Below, piece after piece: positions 41,298-49,902 of a stretch of 64,000 nucleotides of DNA. The translations under genes and the position numbers were made by a program. Under the pieces are notes generated by a model that was given only the letters and a program-made list of their open reading frames with translations, had not been told where the DNA came from and ran no database searches. The DNA comes from Candidatus Alcyoniella australis (GTDB taxonomy: Bacteria > Lernaellota > Lernaellaia > JAVCCG01 > Alcyoniellaceae), in assembly GCA_030765605.1 (NCBI GenBank), contig JAVCCG010000048.1, forward strand, positions 1 to 64,000, given 5' to 3'. Within the stretch, counting starts at the first letter, position 1. The number at the start of each line of letters is the position of its first letter.

Positions 41298-44276
41298 ATG
41301 GCCCACAGGATCGAAGTCGCACTCCTTGAACAGATGGACGACGCGGTCGGCCGCAAGATCGGACGGCGGATCAACGAAGATCTGGGCCTGAGCATCGATG
41401 ACGTGCGCACGATCCAGGTCTACACCGTCGACAAGCAACTCAGCGCCGAACAGCTCGAGGCCTGCGCCTCAGGACCGCTGTGCGATCCGATCATCCAGAC
41501 CTACGCGGTCGATAATCCGCTGGCGCGCGACTTCGATTGGCTGATCGAGGTCGGCTACCTGCCCGGCGTCACCGACAACATCGGACGCACCGCCCGCGAG
41601 GCGCTCGAGGTCCGGCTGGGACTGCGCTTCGAGCCCGGTGAGTCGGTCTACAGCTCGATCCAGTATCTGGTTAAGGGCAAGCTCGAGCCCGGCCAGGCCG
41701 AGGCCATCGCCCGCGACGTGCTGGGCAACGGGCTGATCCAACGCTTCACCGTGATCAGCGCCGAACAGTTCGACGTTGCCGGCGGCGTCCCGCTGGTGGT
41801 TCCCAAGGTGACGTCGATGCACCATCCCGAGGTCCGCCGGATCGACCTCGACGTTCCCGAAGCAGAGCTGTTGCGCATCAGCAGCGAGGGCGTGCTGGCG
41901 CTGAGTCTCGAGGAGATGCAGACCCTTGCCTCGTATTATCATCGGCCGGATGTGCGCAAGCGTCGCAGCGACGCGGGCCTGCCGCCGGATCGGCCCACCG
42001 ACGTGGAGCTGGAATGCCTGGCCCAGACCTGGTCCGAGCACTGCAAGCACAAGATCTTCAACGCACTGATCGACTACGACGACGGCAGCGGCGAAGGCGA
42101 GGTAATAAATTCGCTGTTCAACACCTACATCAAAGGCGCTACCCGCGACGTGCGCGAGACGCTGGGCGAACGGGACTACTGCCTCTCGGTGTTCAAGGAT
42201 AACGCCGGCGTGATCCGCTGGGAGCCCGACACCAACCTGGTGATGAAGGTCGAAACGCACAACAGCCCCTCGGCTCTCGACCCCTACGGCGGAGCGCTGA
42301 CCGGAATCGTCGGCGTCAACCGCGATCCGTTCGGCACGGGCATGGGCTCCAAGCTGTGCTTCAACGTCGACACCTTCTGCTTTGCCTCGCCGTTCTGGGA
42401 CAAACCGCTGCCGCCGCGGCTGCTGCATCCCAAGCGGATCCTCGAAGGCGTACGCGAGGGGGTCGAGCACGGCGGCAACAAGTCCGGAATTCCGACCGTT
42501 GACGGCGGACTGGTGTTCGACGACCGCTTCGCGGGCAAGCCGCTGGTGTTCTGCGGCACCGGCGGGATTATGCCGGTCGAGATCAACGGCAAACCGGCAC
42601 ACGAAAAGCAAGTGCTGGCCGGCGACTTGATCGTGATGTGCGGCGGCCGTATCGGCAAGGACGGGATTCACGGCGCGACCTTCAGTTCCGAGGCGCTGCA
42701 CGCCGGAAGCCCGGCCACGGCAGTTCAGATCGGCGATCCGATCACCCAGAAGCGGATGACCGACTTCCTGCTCGTGGCGCGCGACATGGGGCTCTACAAT
42801 TCGATCACCGACGACGGCGCGGGCGGACTCTCCTCGTCGGTGGGCGAGATGGCCCGCGACTGCGGCGGATTCACCCTCGAGCTGGACAAGGCTCCGCTCA
42901 AGTACGCCGGGCTCGACCCTTGGGAAATTTTAATTTCCGAATCCCAGGAGCGCATGACCCTTGCGGTACCGCACGATAAGCTCGAAAGCCTGCTGGCGCT
43001 CTCGGAAAAGATGAACGTCGAGTCCACGGTGCTCGGCGAGTTCAACGACTCGGGCATGGCCTGCTGCCGTTTCCAGGAGCGTACGGTGCTGCTGCTCGAG
43101 ATGGACTTCCTGCACGAGGGACTGCCGCAGATGCGGCTTAAGGCGGTCTGGCAGCCGCCGCAGCGCGACGAGAGCGAGCCCGACGAGCCGCAGGACTACG
43201 GCTCGATCCTGCACAAACTGCTGGCGCGACTCAACGTCTGCTCCCGCGAGTACGTGATCCGGCAGTACGACCACGAGGTGCAGGGCGGCTCGGTGATCAA
43301 GCCGCTGGTCGGCGCGTTGAACGACGGCCCCTCCGACGCCGCAGTGGTCAGGCCATTGCTCGACCGCTGGAGCGGGGTGGTGGTCAGCAACGGCATCTGC
43401 CCCAAGTTCTCGGACATCGACGCCTACGCCATGGCTGCCAACGCGGTGGACGAGGCGGTGCGCAACGCCGTGGCCGTGGGCGGCGACCCGAATTATCTGG
43501 CGGGCCTGGACAACTTCTGCTGGTGCGATCCGGTGCAAAGCCAGTCCACGCCCGACGGACACCACAAGCTCGCCCAACTGGTGCGCGCCAACAAGGCGCT
43601 CTACGCGATGTGCTTGGCCTACGGCATCCCGCTGATCAGTGGCAAGGACTCGATGAAGAACGACTTTCAAATCGGCGAACACAAGATCAGCATTCCGCCG
43701 ACCCTGTTATTCTCGATCATCGGCCGCGTGGACGACGTGCGCAACTGCGTGACCATGGACGCCAAAGCTGCGGGCGATTTGGTCTACGTGCTGGGGACCA
43801 CGCGGCACGAGCTGGGCGGCTCCGAGTATTGCGCCATGTTCGGCACGATCGGCGCGCAGGCGCCAAGCGTGAACGTCGAGCACAACCTGGACATTTACGA
43901 GGCCCTGGCCGCCGCGATCCAGAGCGGGTTGGTGCAAAGCTGCCACGACGCATCGGACGGCGGACTGGGCGTGAGCCTGGCCGAGAGCTCCTTTGCCGGC
44001 GACCTGGGAATCGAGATCGACCTCGAGCGCGTGCCGGCCCAGGGCGCTCTGCGCTCGGACGTGCTGCTGTTCAGCGAATCGTCGGGACGCTTCGTGGTGA
44101 CGGTCAGCCCGGATCTGGCCGCTGATTTCGAGCAGGCGATGGAGGGCGCGTCGTTGGCCAAGGTGGGAACGGTGACCGACGATCGTACCCTGACAATCAA
44201 GCGTAAACAGCTCTCACTGATCAATGAGAACATCGACGAGCTGCGCGCAACCTGGAAAAGCACGCTGGACTTCTGA
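41298..44276 (+). CDS. purSL: Phosphoribosylformylglycinamidine synthase, PurS-PurL fusion
   Basis: A 992-residue protein. The first 160 residues hold two PurS-like repeats (RIEVALLEQMDDAVGRKIGR and DWLIEVGYLPGVTDNIGRTA, each followed by a helix). The rest is PurL: TWSEHCKHKIF (catalytic His), KVETHNSPSALDPYGGALTG, DGAGGLSSSVGEMA and the second half QYDHEVQGGSVIKPL and SGKDSMKN. It makes FGAM from FGAR with ATP, with ammonia from PurQ, encoded next with a one-base overlap. The fusion is a known PurSL type; the duplicated PurS part is less common. Confidence 0.92.
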   Translation: MAHRIEVALLEQMDDAVGRKIGRRINEDLGLSIDDVRTIQVYTVDKQLSAEQLEACASGPLCDPIIQTYAVDNPLARDFDWLIEVGYLPGVTDNIGRTAREALEVRLGLRFEPGESVYSSIQYLVKGKLEPGQAEAIARDVLGNGLIQRFTVISAEQFDVAGGVPLVVPKVTSMHHPEVRRIDLDVPEAELLRISSEGVLALSLEEMQTLASYYHRPDVRKRRSDAGLPPDRPTDVELECLAQTWSEHCKHKIFNALIDYDDGSGEGEVINSLFNTYIKGATRDVRETLGERDYCLSVFKDNAGVIRWEPDTNLVMKVETHNSPSALDPYGGALTGIVGVNRDPFGTGMGSKLCFNVDTFCFASPFWDKPLPPRLLHPKRILEGVREGVEHGGNKSGIPTVDGGLVFDDRFAGKPLVFCGTGGIMPVEINGKPAHEKQVLAGDLIVMCGGRIGKDGIHGATFSSEALHAGSPATAVQIGDPITQKRMTDFLLVARDMGLYNSITDDGAGGLSSSVGEMARDCGGFTLELDKAPLKYAGLDPWEILISESQERMTLAVPHDKLESLLALSEKMNVESTVLGEFNDSGMACCRFQERTVLLLEMDFLHEGLPQMRLKAVWQPPQRDESEPDEPQDYGSILHKLLARLNVCSREYVIRQYDHEVQGGSVIKPLVGALNDGPSDAAVVRPLLDRWSGVVVSNGICPKFSDIDAYAMAANAVDEAVRNAVAVGGDPNYLAGLDNFCWCDPVQSQSTPDGHHKLAQLVRANKALYAMCLAYGIPLISGKDSMKNDFQIGEHKISIPPTLLFSIIGRVDDVRNCVTMDAKAAGDLVYVLGTTRHELGGSEYCAMFGTIGAQAPSVNVEHNLDIYEALAAAIQSGLVQSCHDASDGGLGVSLAESSFAGDLGIEIDLERVPAQGALRSDVLLFSESSGRFVVTVSPDLAADFEQAMEGASLAKVGTVTDDRTLTIKRKQLSLINENIDELRATWKSTLDF

Positions 44277-45103
44277 TGGACAAACAAGTTCGCGCGATGG
44301 TGATGGCCGGCAACGGCACCAACTGCGAAATGGAAATGGCCCATGCCTGCCGCATGGCGGGCGCGGAGGTGGTCGACACCGTGTCGATCTACGAGCTGCT
44401 CGACGGCGAGCGCAAGCTCGAGGACTACCATTTCCTCAACATTCCAGGCGGCTTCCTCGATGGCGACGACCTGGGATCGGCCAAGGCCGCGGCCAACATC
44501 TACGCCCACGCCAAAGTGCGCAACAGCGACGAAACCCTGCGCGGCCAGCTCGAGCGCTTCGTTGAGCAGGGCAAGCTGATTCTCGGCATCTGCAACGGCT
44601 TCCAACTGTTGATCAAGCTCGGGCTGGTCCCGGCGATCGACGGAAAATATTTCGAGCAGCAGGCCACGCTGACCTTCAACAAGTCCGGACGCTTCGAGAA
44701 CCGTTGGGTGCGGCTGACGATCGACCCCCAATCGCCGTGCGTGTTTACCCGCGGGCTGACCAGCATCGAACTGCCCGTGCGTCACGGCGAGGGGCAGGTA
44801 GTGGTTCCCGACAGCGCCATGGGCGAGCGCCTCAAACACGGGCACGTTGCGCTGCGCTATGCCGCTTGCGTGGGCGGATTGCCGACCGAGGAATATCCGG
44901 CCAACCCCAACGGCTCTCAAGACGGCGTGGCCGGACTGTGCGACCCCAGCGGCCGGGTCTTCGGCATGATGCCGCACCCCGAGGCGTTCCTGCATCGCAC
45001 CAACCACCCGCGCTGGACCCGCGAGACCCTGCCCGAACAAGGCGACGGACTGGCGCTGTTCATCAACGCCGTGGACTACATCAGGGACAACCTGCTCGAC
45101 TGA
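44276..45103 (+). CDS. purQ: Phosphoribosylformylglycinamidine synthase glutaminase subunit
   Basis: A 275-residue class I glutamine amidotransferase. The nucleophile is in GICNGFQLL (near residue 103). The catalytic His and Glu are in MMPHPEAFLHRT near the C-terminus, as in PurQ. N-terminal VMAGNGTNCEMEMAHACRMAG and NIPGGFLDGDDLGSAK complete the family pattern. It supplies ammonia to PurSL. The ATG shares one base with the purSL stop. It is convergent with the PqqD-like gene. Confidence 0.93.
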   Translation: MDKQVRAMVMAGNGTNCEMEMAHACRMAGAEVVDTVSIYELLDGERKLEDYHFLNIPGGFLDGDDLGSAKAAANIYAHAKVRNSDETLRGQLERFVEQGKLILGICNGFQLLIKLGLVPAIDGKYFEQQATLTFNKSGRFENRWVRLTIDPQSPCVFTRGLTSIELPVRHGEGQVVVPDSAMGERLKHGHVALRYAACVGGLPTEEYPANPNGSQDGVAGLCDPSGRVFGMMPHPEAFLHRTNHPRWTRETLPEQGDGLALFINAVDYIRDNLLD

Positions 45104-45107
45104 AGTC

Positions 45108-45443
45108 TCAGCGGTAGCTGACCAGCCGGTTGCGCTCGAAAATCTGCAACAACTGCATAATGCGCTGGACCACCGGCTCGACCTCGTCGCCGAAACGTTG
45201 CTGCATCTGGTCGCAGATCTGTTGCACGTTGCGCTCTCCGTCGATCAACTTCCAGCAGTAAGCGCTACGTTCGTCGAGTTTCAGGCTCAGCTGCTCCGAG
45301 CGGCGCAGCAGCCTGCCGAAGAATTGCCCGATTTTGGAGCGGAAACGCGGTGCATGGATTACGACGCAGCCCGGATCGCCCGTAATATCGGCCGGCCGCT
45401 GCAGCGGAACCAGTGTGAGGAAGTTGCGTGGCGCCAGCGCCAC
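45108..45443 (-). CDS. PqqD-like (RRE-fold) protein
   Basis: A 111-residue protein. The C-terminal 60 residues (KLDERSAYCWKLIDGERNVQQ, then QMQQRFGDEVEPVVQRIMQLLQIFERNRL) have the winged-helix PqqD pattern: a strand with CWKLIDG, a helix and a final helix ending in NRLV. In RiPP pathways PqqD-like domains bind precursor peptides. No RiPP enzyme or precursor is visible nearby. It is the last gene of the 56.8-45.1 kb minus-strand cluster, five bases after the OPT transporter gene, so it may regulate or bind a peptide of that system. Confidence 0.6.
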   Translation of the reverse strand: MALAPRNFLTLVPLQRPADITGDPGCVVIHAPRFRSKIGQFFGRLLRRSEQLSLKLDERSAYCWKLIDGERNVQQICDQMQQRFGDEVEPVVQRIMQLLQIFERNRLVSYR

Positions 45444-45448
45444 GCGGG

Positions 45449-47521
45449 TCAGCCCTCCTCGGTCCTGGACAAGGCTACCTTGACCAGCATCCAGACGACC
45501 ACGCCGAGCATGATGATCGGCATCAATCCCTTGGGGTCGAGCTTGAAGAACACCATCGACGCCAACAGGATGCCCATAATCGCCTCACCGGCGATCAACC
45601 CCGAGGCGAACAGCGTTCCACGGTGGATGCTGTGTTTCGGGTCGTCCCCCTTGCCCTTGGCGCGTCTGGTGAGGACCAGCGCGATCAGTCCGCCGAAGAG
45701 GATCGGCACCGACAGGCTCAACGGCAGATAGATCCCCACGGCAACGGGCATGATGTGCATGCGGAAGACCTTGCCCGACGAGCGGAGGATCTCGTCGATG
45801 GCGATGATCACCACGCCGATGATCGAGCCTGAAATCAGCATGCCCCAGGGCAGGGGAGTCTCGGTGAAGATCGAGCTGACCAGCGAGGCGAACAGCGTGG
45901 CCTGGGGCGCCTTGAGCGGCTGCACCCCCTCGATCACCTCAATGCCGATGCCCGGGTAAGTGTGCAGCAGGGTCAGGATCGGGGGGATGATCGCCGCCGG
46001 AGTGATGACCGCCACGAGCTGCACTGCCTGCTGCTTCCAGGGGGTCGCGCCGACCAGATAACCGGTTTTCAGATCTTGGCAGATGTCGCCCGAGGTGCAG
46101 GCCGCGCAGCACACAACGCCGGCAATGCCCAGCGAGGCGATGATCCCGGCTGTGCCGGTCATCCCCATCTTCCAAAGCACGGCCGAGGAGAGCAGCACCG
46201 TACAGATCGTCATGCCCGACACCGGGCTGTTACTCGATCCGACCAATCCGACAATATAGCTGGCCACAGCCACGAAGAAGAAGGCTGTGACCACCATCAG
46301 CAGACCGGAGATCACACCGATGCCGAAGCTTTTCGTGAGCACGATATAGAGCACGAATATGGGAATAATCGTCGCCAGTAGGAAACCGAGGATCGTGGGC
46401 AGCGAAAGATCGCGCTCAGTGCGCGACACCGCGCTGCTGCCGTCGGCGTGGGTGGCCTTGCTGTAGCCGGCCATCGCCCCGCCGATGCCGCGCACGATTC
46501 CCTTGCGCACTTTGATGATCGACCAGATGCCGCCGACCACCATCGCGCCCACGCCCAGGAAGCGGATGCGCGTATCCCAGATGGTCCACATCATGTCCAG
46601 GGACGAGTATTCCCCGCCCGAGGACGCGGAGATCAACATTGAGCTCAGCGATAGCTCTTTGGTCGCGTGGGTCATCTCGGCCACACCCATTGAGCTTTGA
46701 GTGAGCATTGCCTGGGCCATGGCCAACGCCGCCTGCGCCGTTCCGGCCGTTGAAGGATCGAAGGCCAGGGCGTAGCGGGCAATGAAGATCGGAATCGCGG
46801 CCAGCCAACCCAGGGCGCCACCGATGAATACCAACAACGAGATATTGAAGCCGACAATGTAGCCCACGCTGAGCAGGGCCACCGAGACGTCGGTGCCCAT
46901 GTACAGCGAGACCTGCAGCTTGCCGATCATCCAGACCCAGGCTCCCTCGAGGGTGCCGGCCACCATGTTCCAGCCCGAGACCAGGAATTTGAAGATCGCG
47001 CCCACGGCCATCGCCTGGAAGATGTAGCTCACCGATACGCCGCCGCGATCGCCCGCCTCGAGCACCTCGGCGCAGGCCACGCCCTCGGGGAAGATCAGCT
47101 CGGCCTCCTCGACGATCAGCGCCCGACGCAGCGGGATCATGAACAGCACGCCCAGCAGTCCGCCGAAGATCGCGATCAGGGTCGTAGGCCAGAACTTGAA
47201 CTCGGTCCAAACGCCGGTGATCACCATCGCCGGGATGGTGAAGATAATGCCCGCGGCCAGACTCTCGCCTGCCGAGGCGATGGTCTGGACGATGTTGTTC
47301 TCGAGAATCGTGGCCTTGCTGAACGCTCCACGCAGAATGCCCATCGAGATCACGGCCGCGGGAATCGAGGCCGAGACGGTCATGCCCGCGTACAATCCCA
47401 GGTAGGTGTTGGCCGCGGTCATAATCAGCCCGAGTCCGATGCCCAGCAACAGGGCCTTGATCGTAACCTCGGGAACGGTCCTCTCGGCGGGAATGTAGGG
47501 CACGAAGTCGGCTTGGCTCAT
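45449..47521 (-). CDS. OPT family oligopeptide/metal transporter
   Basis: Start at 47521 (MSQADFVPYIP) with GAGGTG upstream; the longer ORF has no sensible N-terminus. About 690 residues and some fourteen to sixteen membrane helices. OPT marks: AANTYLGLYAGMTVSASIPAAV near the N-terminus, PEGVACAEVLEAGD, SGDICQDLKTGYLVGATPWKQQ and GLIALVLTRRAKG. Bacterial OPT proteins import oligopeptides, glutathione or siderophore-like metal chelates. It belongs to the same operon as the FN3/MutL cluster. Confidence 0.88.
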   Translation of the reverse strand: MSQADFVPYIPAERTVPEVTIKALLLGIGLGLIMTAANTYLGLYAGMTVSASIPAAVISMGILRGAFSKATILENNIVQTIASAGESLAAGIIFTIPAMVITGVWTEFKFWPTTLIAIFGGLLGVLFMIPLRRALIVEEAELIFPEGVACAEVLEAGDRGGVSVSYIFQAMAVGAIFKFLVSGWNMVAGTLEGAWVWMIGKLQVSLYMGTDVSVALLSVGYIVGFNISLLVFIGGALGWLAAIPIFIARYALAFDPSTAGTAQAALAMAQAMLTQSSMGVAEMTHATKELSLSSMLISASSGGEYSSLDMMWTIWDTRIRFLGVGAMVVGGIWSIIKVRKGIVRGIGGAMAGYSKATHADGSSAVSRTERDLSLPTILGFLLATIIPIFVLYIVLTKSFGIGVISGLLMVVTAFFFVAVASYIVGLVGSSNSPVSGMTICTVLLSSAVLWKMGMTGTAGIIASLGIAGVVCCAACTSGDICQDLKTGYLVGATPWKQQAVQLVAVITPAAIIPPILTLLHTYPGIGIEVIEGVQPLKAPQATLFASLVSSIFTETPLPWGMLISGSIIGVVIIAIDEILRSSGKVFRMHIMPVAVGIYLPLSLSVPILFGGLIALVLTRRAKGKGDDPKHSIHRGTLFASGLIAGEAIMGILLASMVFFKLDPKGLMPIIMLGVVVWMLVKVALSRTEEG

Positions 47522-47537
47522 CGGGACACCTCGCGTA

Positions 47538-48320
47538 TCAGCGCACGACCATGTGCAGCCAATCTCCGAATAGGAACTCCATCCGACCAATCAGCAGCGA
47601 AATACGGCCCATCACGGTATAGCCGAAGCTCGCGCCGAAGGTGACCATCAGCACCATGATTCCGGCCTTGCTGGCCACTCCGAACGCTCCCTTGTGCTCT
47701 TTGCTGAAGAAGAAGTAGACCAAGCCGCAGAGCACTCCGAGGATGATCACGATGTTCGAGAACGTCTCGCCGACGGAAAACTTGCCCTCGACCATCCCGA
47801 CCACCGGCAAGATCGTGCTGTAGATCTGGCCCATGAAATCGGAGTTGAAGTAGCTGATCAGGTAGAAGCCGGCCGTGGCGCCGACCACGAAGCTCAGCGC
47901 CCAGCGGCTGAGCCAGCCGATCTTGGGCACCAGCTGCATCAGCAGCAGCATGCCCAGCAGCAGCGGAATGACGTACCAATAGTTCGGGTCGTTCTCCATC
48001 ACGCCGGGGATCAGGCTCGAGGTCCAGACCGGCGTGAGCTTGCCGAACAGGTTGGGGATCATCACCTGCCACACGCCCAGAGCCATGTAATAGCCGGCGC
48101 TGACCCCGATGAACAGGTGCTCGGCAAAGCGGTACAGCGGGTTGTCGCGGTACAAAAAGCTCAGGATACAGATCGTGAGAAAGGCGCCGATCCAGACCCA
48201 GAAGGCATCGTAGCTCGACCAGGGAGCCAGTGCGGGACCGAATGCGGTGTAGAGGACGACCATCAGCACCAGCACGCCGGCAACGATCCATTCAGTCTTC
48301 CGAGTCGTCTTTTCATCCAT
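47538..48320 (-). CDS. Polytopic membrane protein of the MutL/FN3 cluster
   Basis: Start at 48320 (MDEKTTRKTEW). About 260 residues with roughly seven membrane helices. The segment RFAEHLFIGVSAGYYMALGVWQVMIP is unusually conserved-looking, with a His and Glu in a helix start. No transporter or enzyme family is recognised. It lies 16 bases from the OPT gene and overlaps the 292-residue protein gene by eight bases, indicating one transcript. Unknown role; probable core subunit of the cluster's membrane complex. Confidence 0.6.
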   Translation of the reverse strand: MDEKTTRKTEWIVAGVLVLMVVLYTAFGPALAPWSSYDAFWVWIGAFLTICILSFLYRDNPLYRFAEHLFIGVSAGYYMALGVWQVMIPNLFGKLTPVWTSSLIPGVMENDPNYWYVIPLLLGMLLLMQLVPKIGWLSRWALSFVVGATAGFYLISYFNSDFMGQIYSTILPVVGMVEGKFSVGETFSNIVIILGVLCGLVYFFFSKEHKGAFGVASKAGIMVLMVTFGASFGYTVMGRISLLIGRMEFLFGDWLHMVVR

Positions 48321-49191
48321 TGTCACTACCTCCCCTGGCCTGTCTGCGGCGCTCGACGAAGTAGGTGATGTTTCCCAGCAGAATGAAGGCGACAATCACC
48401 AGGTGAGCGATGGCCTGAGGGCTCATGTTACGAATCGCACGCTTGTAGCTGTTGTCGGAGAACCGCGGGTAGGCGTCGCCCAGCGCCGCCTCGAACTCGG
48501 CCGCTCCCTTGAGTCCGCCCATCAGGCCGACCAGCTGGCGCGGGTAGTACGGGTAGAGCAGGGGAGCCTGGACCGCGGTCGATCCGCCGACGATCGGAAT
48601 GTTGGCCTTGTCGCCGGCGAACTGGATCCACTCTTTGAGGCCCGGCGTGCCCGCGGAGATGTTGATGATCAGATCCATCTGCTGCAGGTTCTGCACGCCC
48701 TTCATGATCTCGAGGTCGTTGAGGCTACGCCCCTCGACGTCGGTGAAGTACAGCCCGCGGAAGTTGGTCAGAACCACGTTGATCACGCCCTGGGCCCCGG
48801 ATTTAAAGCCCAGGTTGACGTAATCGCGGCCCGATTTGTAGTTGGGAAAATCTTTCTTAATTACAGATTCGATGGTGCTCACGGACATCGACTGGCCCAT
48901 CGGCCACAGCGCCATGATGTAGATCCGATGGTTCTTCTGGCACAGGTGGCGCATCAGCGCGTCGGCCATCGGCTGCAGCTCGGGCTCGGAGGGCGGGTCG
49001 TAGTCGAAGCTGACCAGCACGCGGCTGCCGTCGGGCAGCTCGTCGATGGCGTCGAACACCGCCTGGACGATCTTGGTCGGCTTCTCGGGAAAATAGACCG
49101 GGATCAACAACGGAATGATCACCGACAGAGCGATGCACAGGAAGATCACCCGCCGGTCGATGTTCATTAATATGTCTAGTACTTTGTTCAT
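48313..49191 (-). CDS. Twice-anchored extracytoplasmic domain protein, cluster member
   Basis: A 292-residue protein with one membrane helix near the N-terminus (about 15-35) and one near the C-terminus (about 262-282). Between them lies a domain of about 225 residues with a Rossmann-like alternation (RVLVSFDYDPPSEPELQPMA, HRIYIMALWPMGQSM, VINVVLTNFRGLYFTD, LIINISAGTPGLKEWI). It resembles no family I can name. The two-anchor topology suggests a periplasmic domain fixed at both ends, or an inward one. It is coupled to its neighbours by short overlaps. Confidence 0.6.
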   Translation of the reverse strand: MNKVLDILMNIDRRVIFLCIALSVIIPLLIPVYFPEKPTKIVQAVFDAIDELPDGSRVLVSFDYDPPSEPELQPMADALMRHLCQKNHRIYIMALWPMGQSMSVSTIESVIKKDFPNYKSGRDYVNLGFKSGAQGVINVVLTNFRGLYFTDVEGRSLNDLEIMKGVQNLQQMDLIINISAGTPGLKEWIQFAGDKANIPIVGGSTAVQAPLLYPYYPRQLVGLMGGLKGAAEFEAALGDAYPRFSDNSYKRAIRNMSPQAIAHLVIVAFILLGNITYFVERRRQARGGSDNG

Positions 49192-49204
49192 TTTCTCCTC
49201 CCCC

Positions 49205-49891
49205 CTATTCGACGTCGGAACCGAGATAGCTGCGTTCCACGCCGAGGATCAGACGCAGCGAGGTGGAGATGATGCCCAGTGCAATGCCGATCATGATCGC
49301 CCGCTGTCCGGCGAGGTTGGGCACGCGCATCACCCAATTGGCCAGGGAGGGTATCGAGAGGAACTCCAGGTTCGCAGGCAGCCAGGAGGTGATGTAACTG
49401 CCGATGAACGTGCGGCCGATGAGGATGATGAACGCCGAGACCAGCAAGATCGTGGCGTCGCGGTTCTTGGCGCGGAAGGCGCGGTAGCTCGCGGAGGCCA
49501 CGTAGAACGCGAGCAGCGCGAACATCGTCGAGCTCAGCGGCGCGAAAATGAACAGATAGACCGTGTCGAACAGGCTGCCCGCGGCCGTGATTTCGGCCGT
49601 GATCCCGCCGGGGTTGCCCAGCTTGAACAAGCCGATGAGCAGGGTGAAGAAAAATCCGGCCAGGGCCACAACCGCATAGCCCCAGCCCTTGCTGCGCTTG
49701 TAGATGCGGTTGCCCATAATCTTGATCAGGTTGCCCGCGCCCAGTACGAAGGCAAACACGGCAATGATGTCGAAGAAGACCGAGAACTCCTCGCCGAGGT
49801 TGGCGAAGGCGTGATGCGGGATGTAAGCCGAGAGGATCAGGGCCCAGCCCGCGGCGAAGCAGATAATAATCGGTATGGTGCGTCGCAGCAT
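49205..49891 (-). CDS. Six-helix membrane protein of the MutL/FN3 cluster
   Basis: A 228-residue protein with six predicted membrane helices (about 5-24, 39-59, 71-90, 106-135, 146-163, 195-214). A basic loop (NRIYKRSKGWG) after helix 2 suggests a cytoplasmic face. No family recognised. It lies 11 bases from the large FN3 protein gene. Small conserved-looking membrane partner of unknown function. Confidence 0.6.
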   Translation of the reverse strand: MLRRTIPIIICFAAGWALILSAYIPHHAFANLGEEFSVFFDIIAVFAFVLGAGNLIKIMGNRIYKRSKGWGYAVVALAGFFFTLLIGLFKLGNPGGITAEITAAGSLFDTVYLFIFAPLSSTMFALLAFYVASASYRAFRAKNRDATILLVSAFIILIGRTFIGSYITSWLPANLEFLSIPSLANWVMRVPNLAGQRAIMIGIALGIISTSLRLILGVERSYLGSDVE

Positions 49892-49902
49892 GGCCTACCT
49901 CC

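Noticed and set aside
41469-42701. 410-codon open frame opposite purSL
   Set aside because: Lies wholly antisense to the conserved PurL motifs; a shadow.
45108-45443. Possible RiPP biosynthetic cluster because of the PqqD-like gene
   Set aside because: No radical SAM, YcaO, lanthionine enzyme or precursor peptide was seen nearby.
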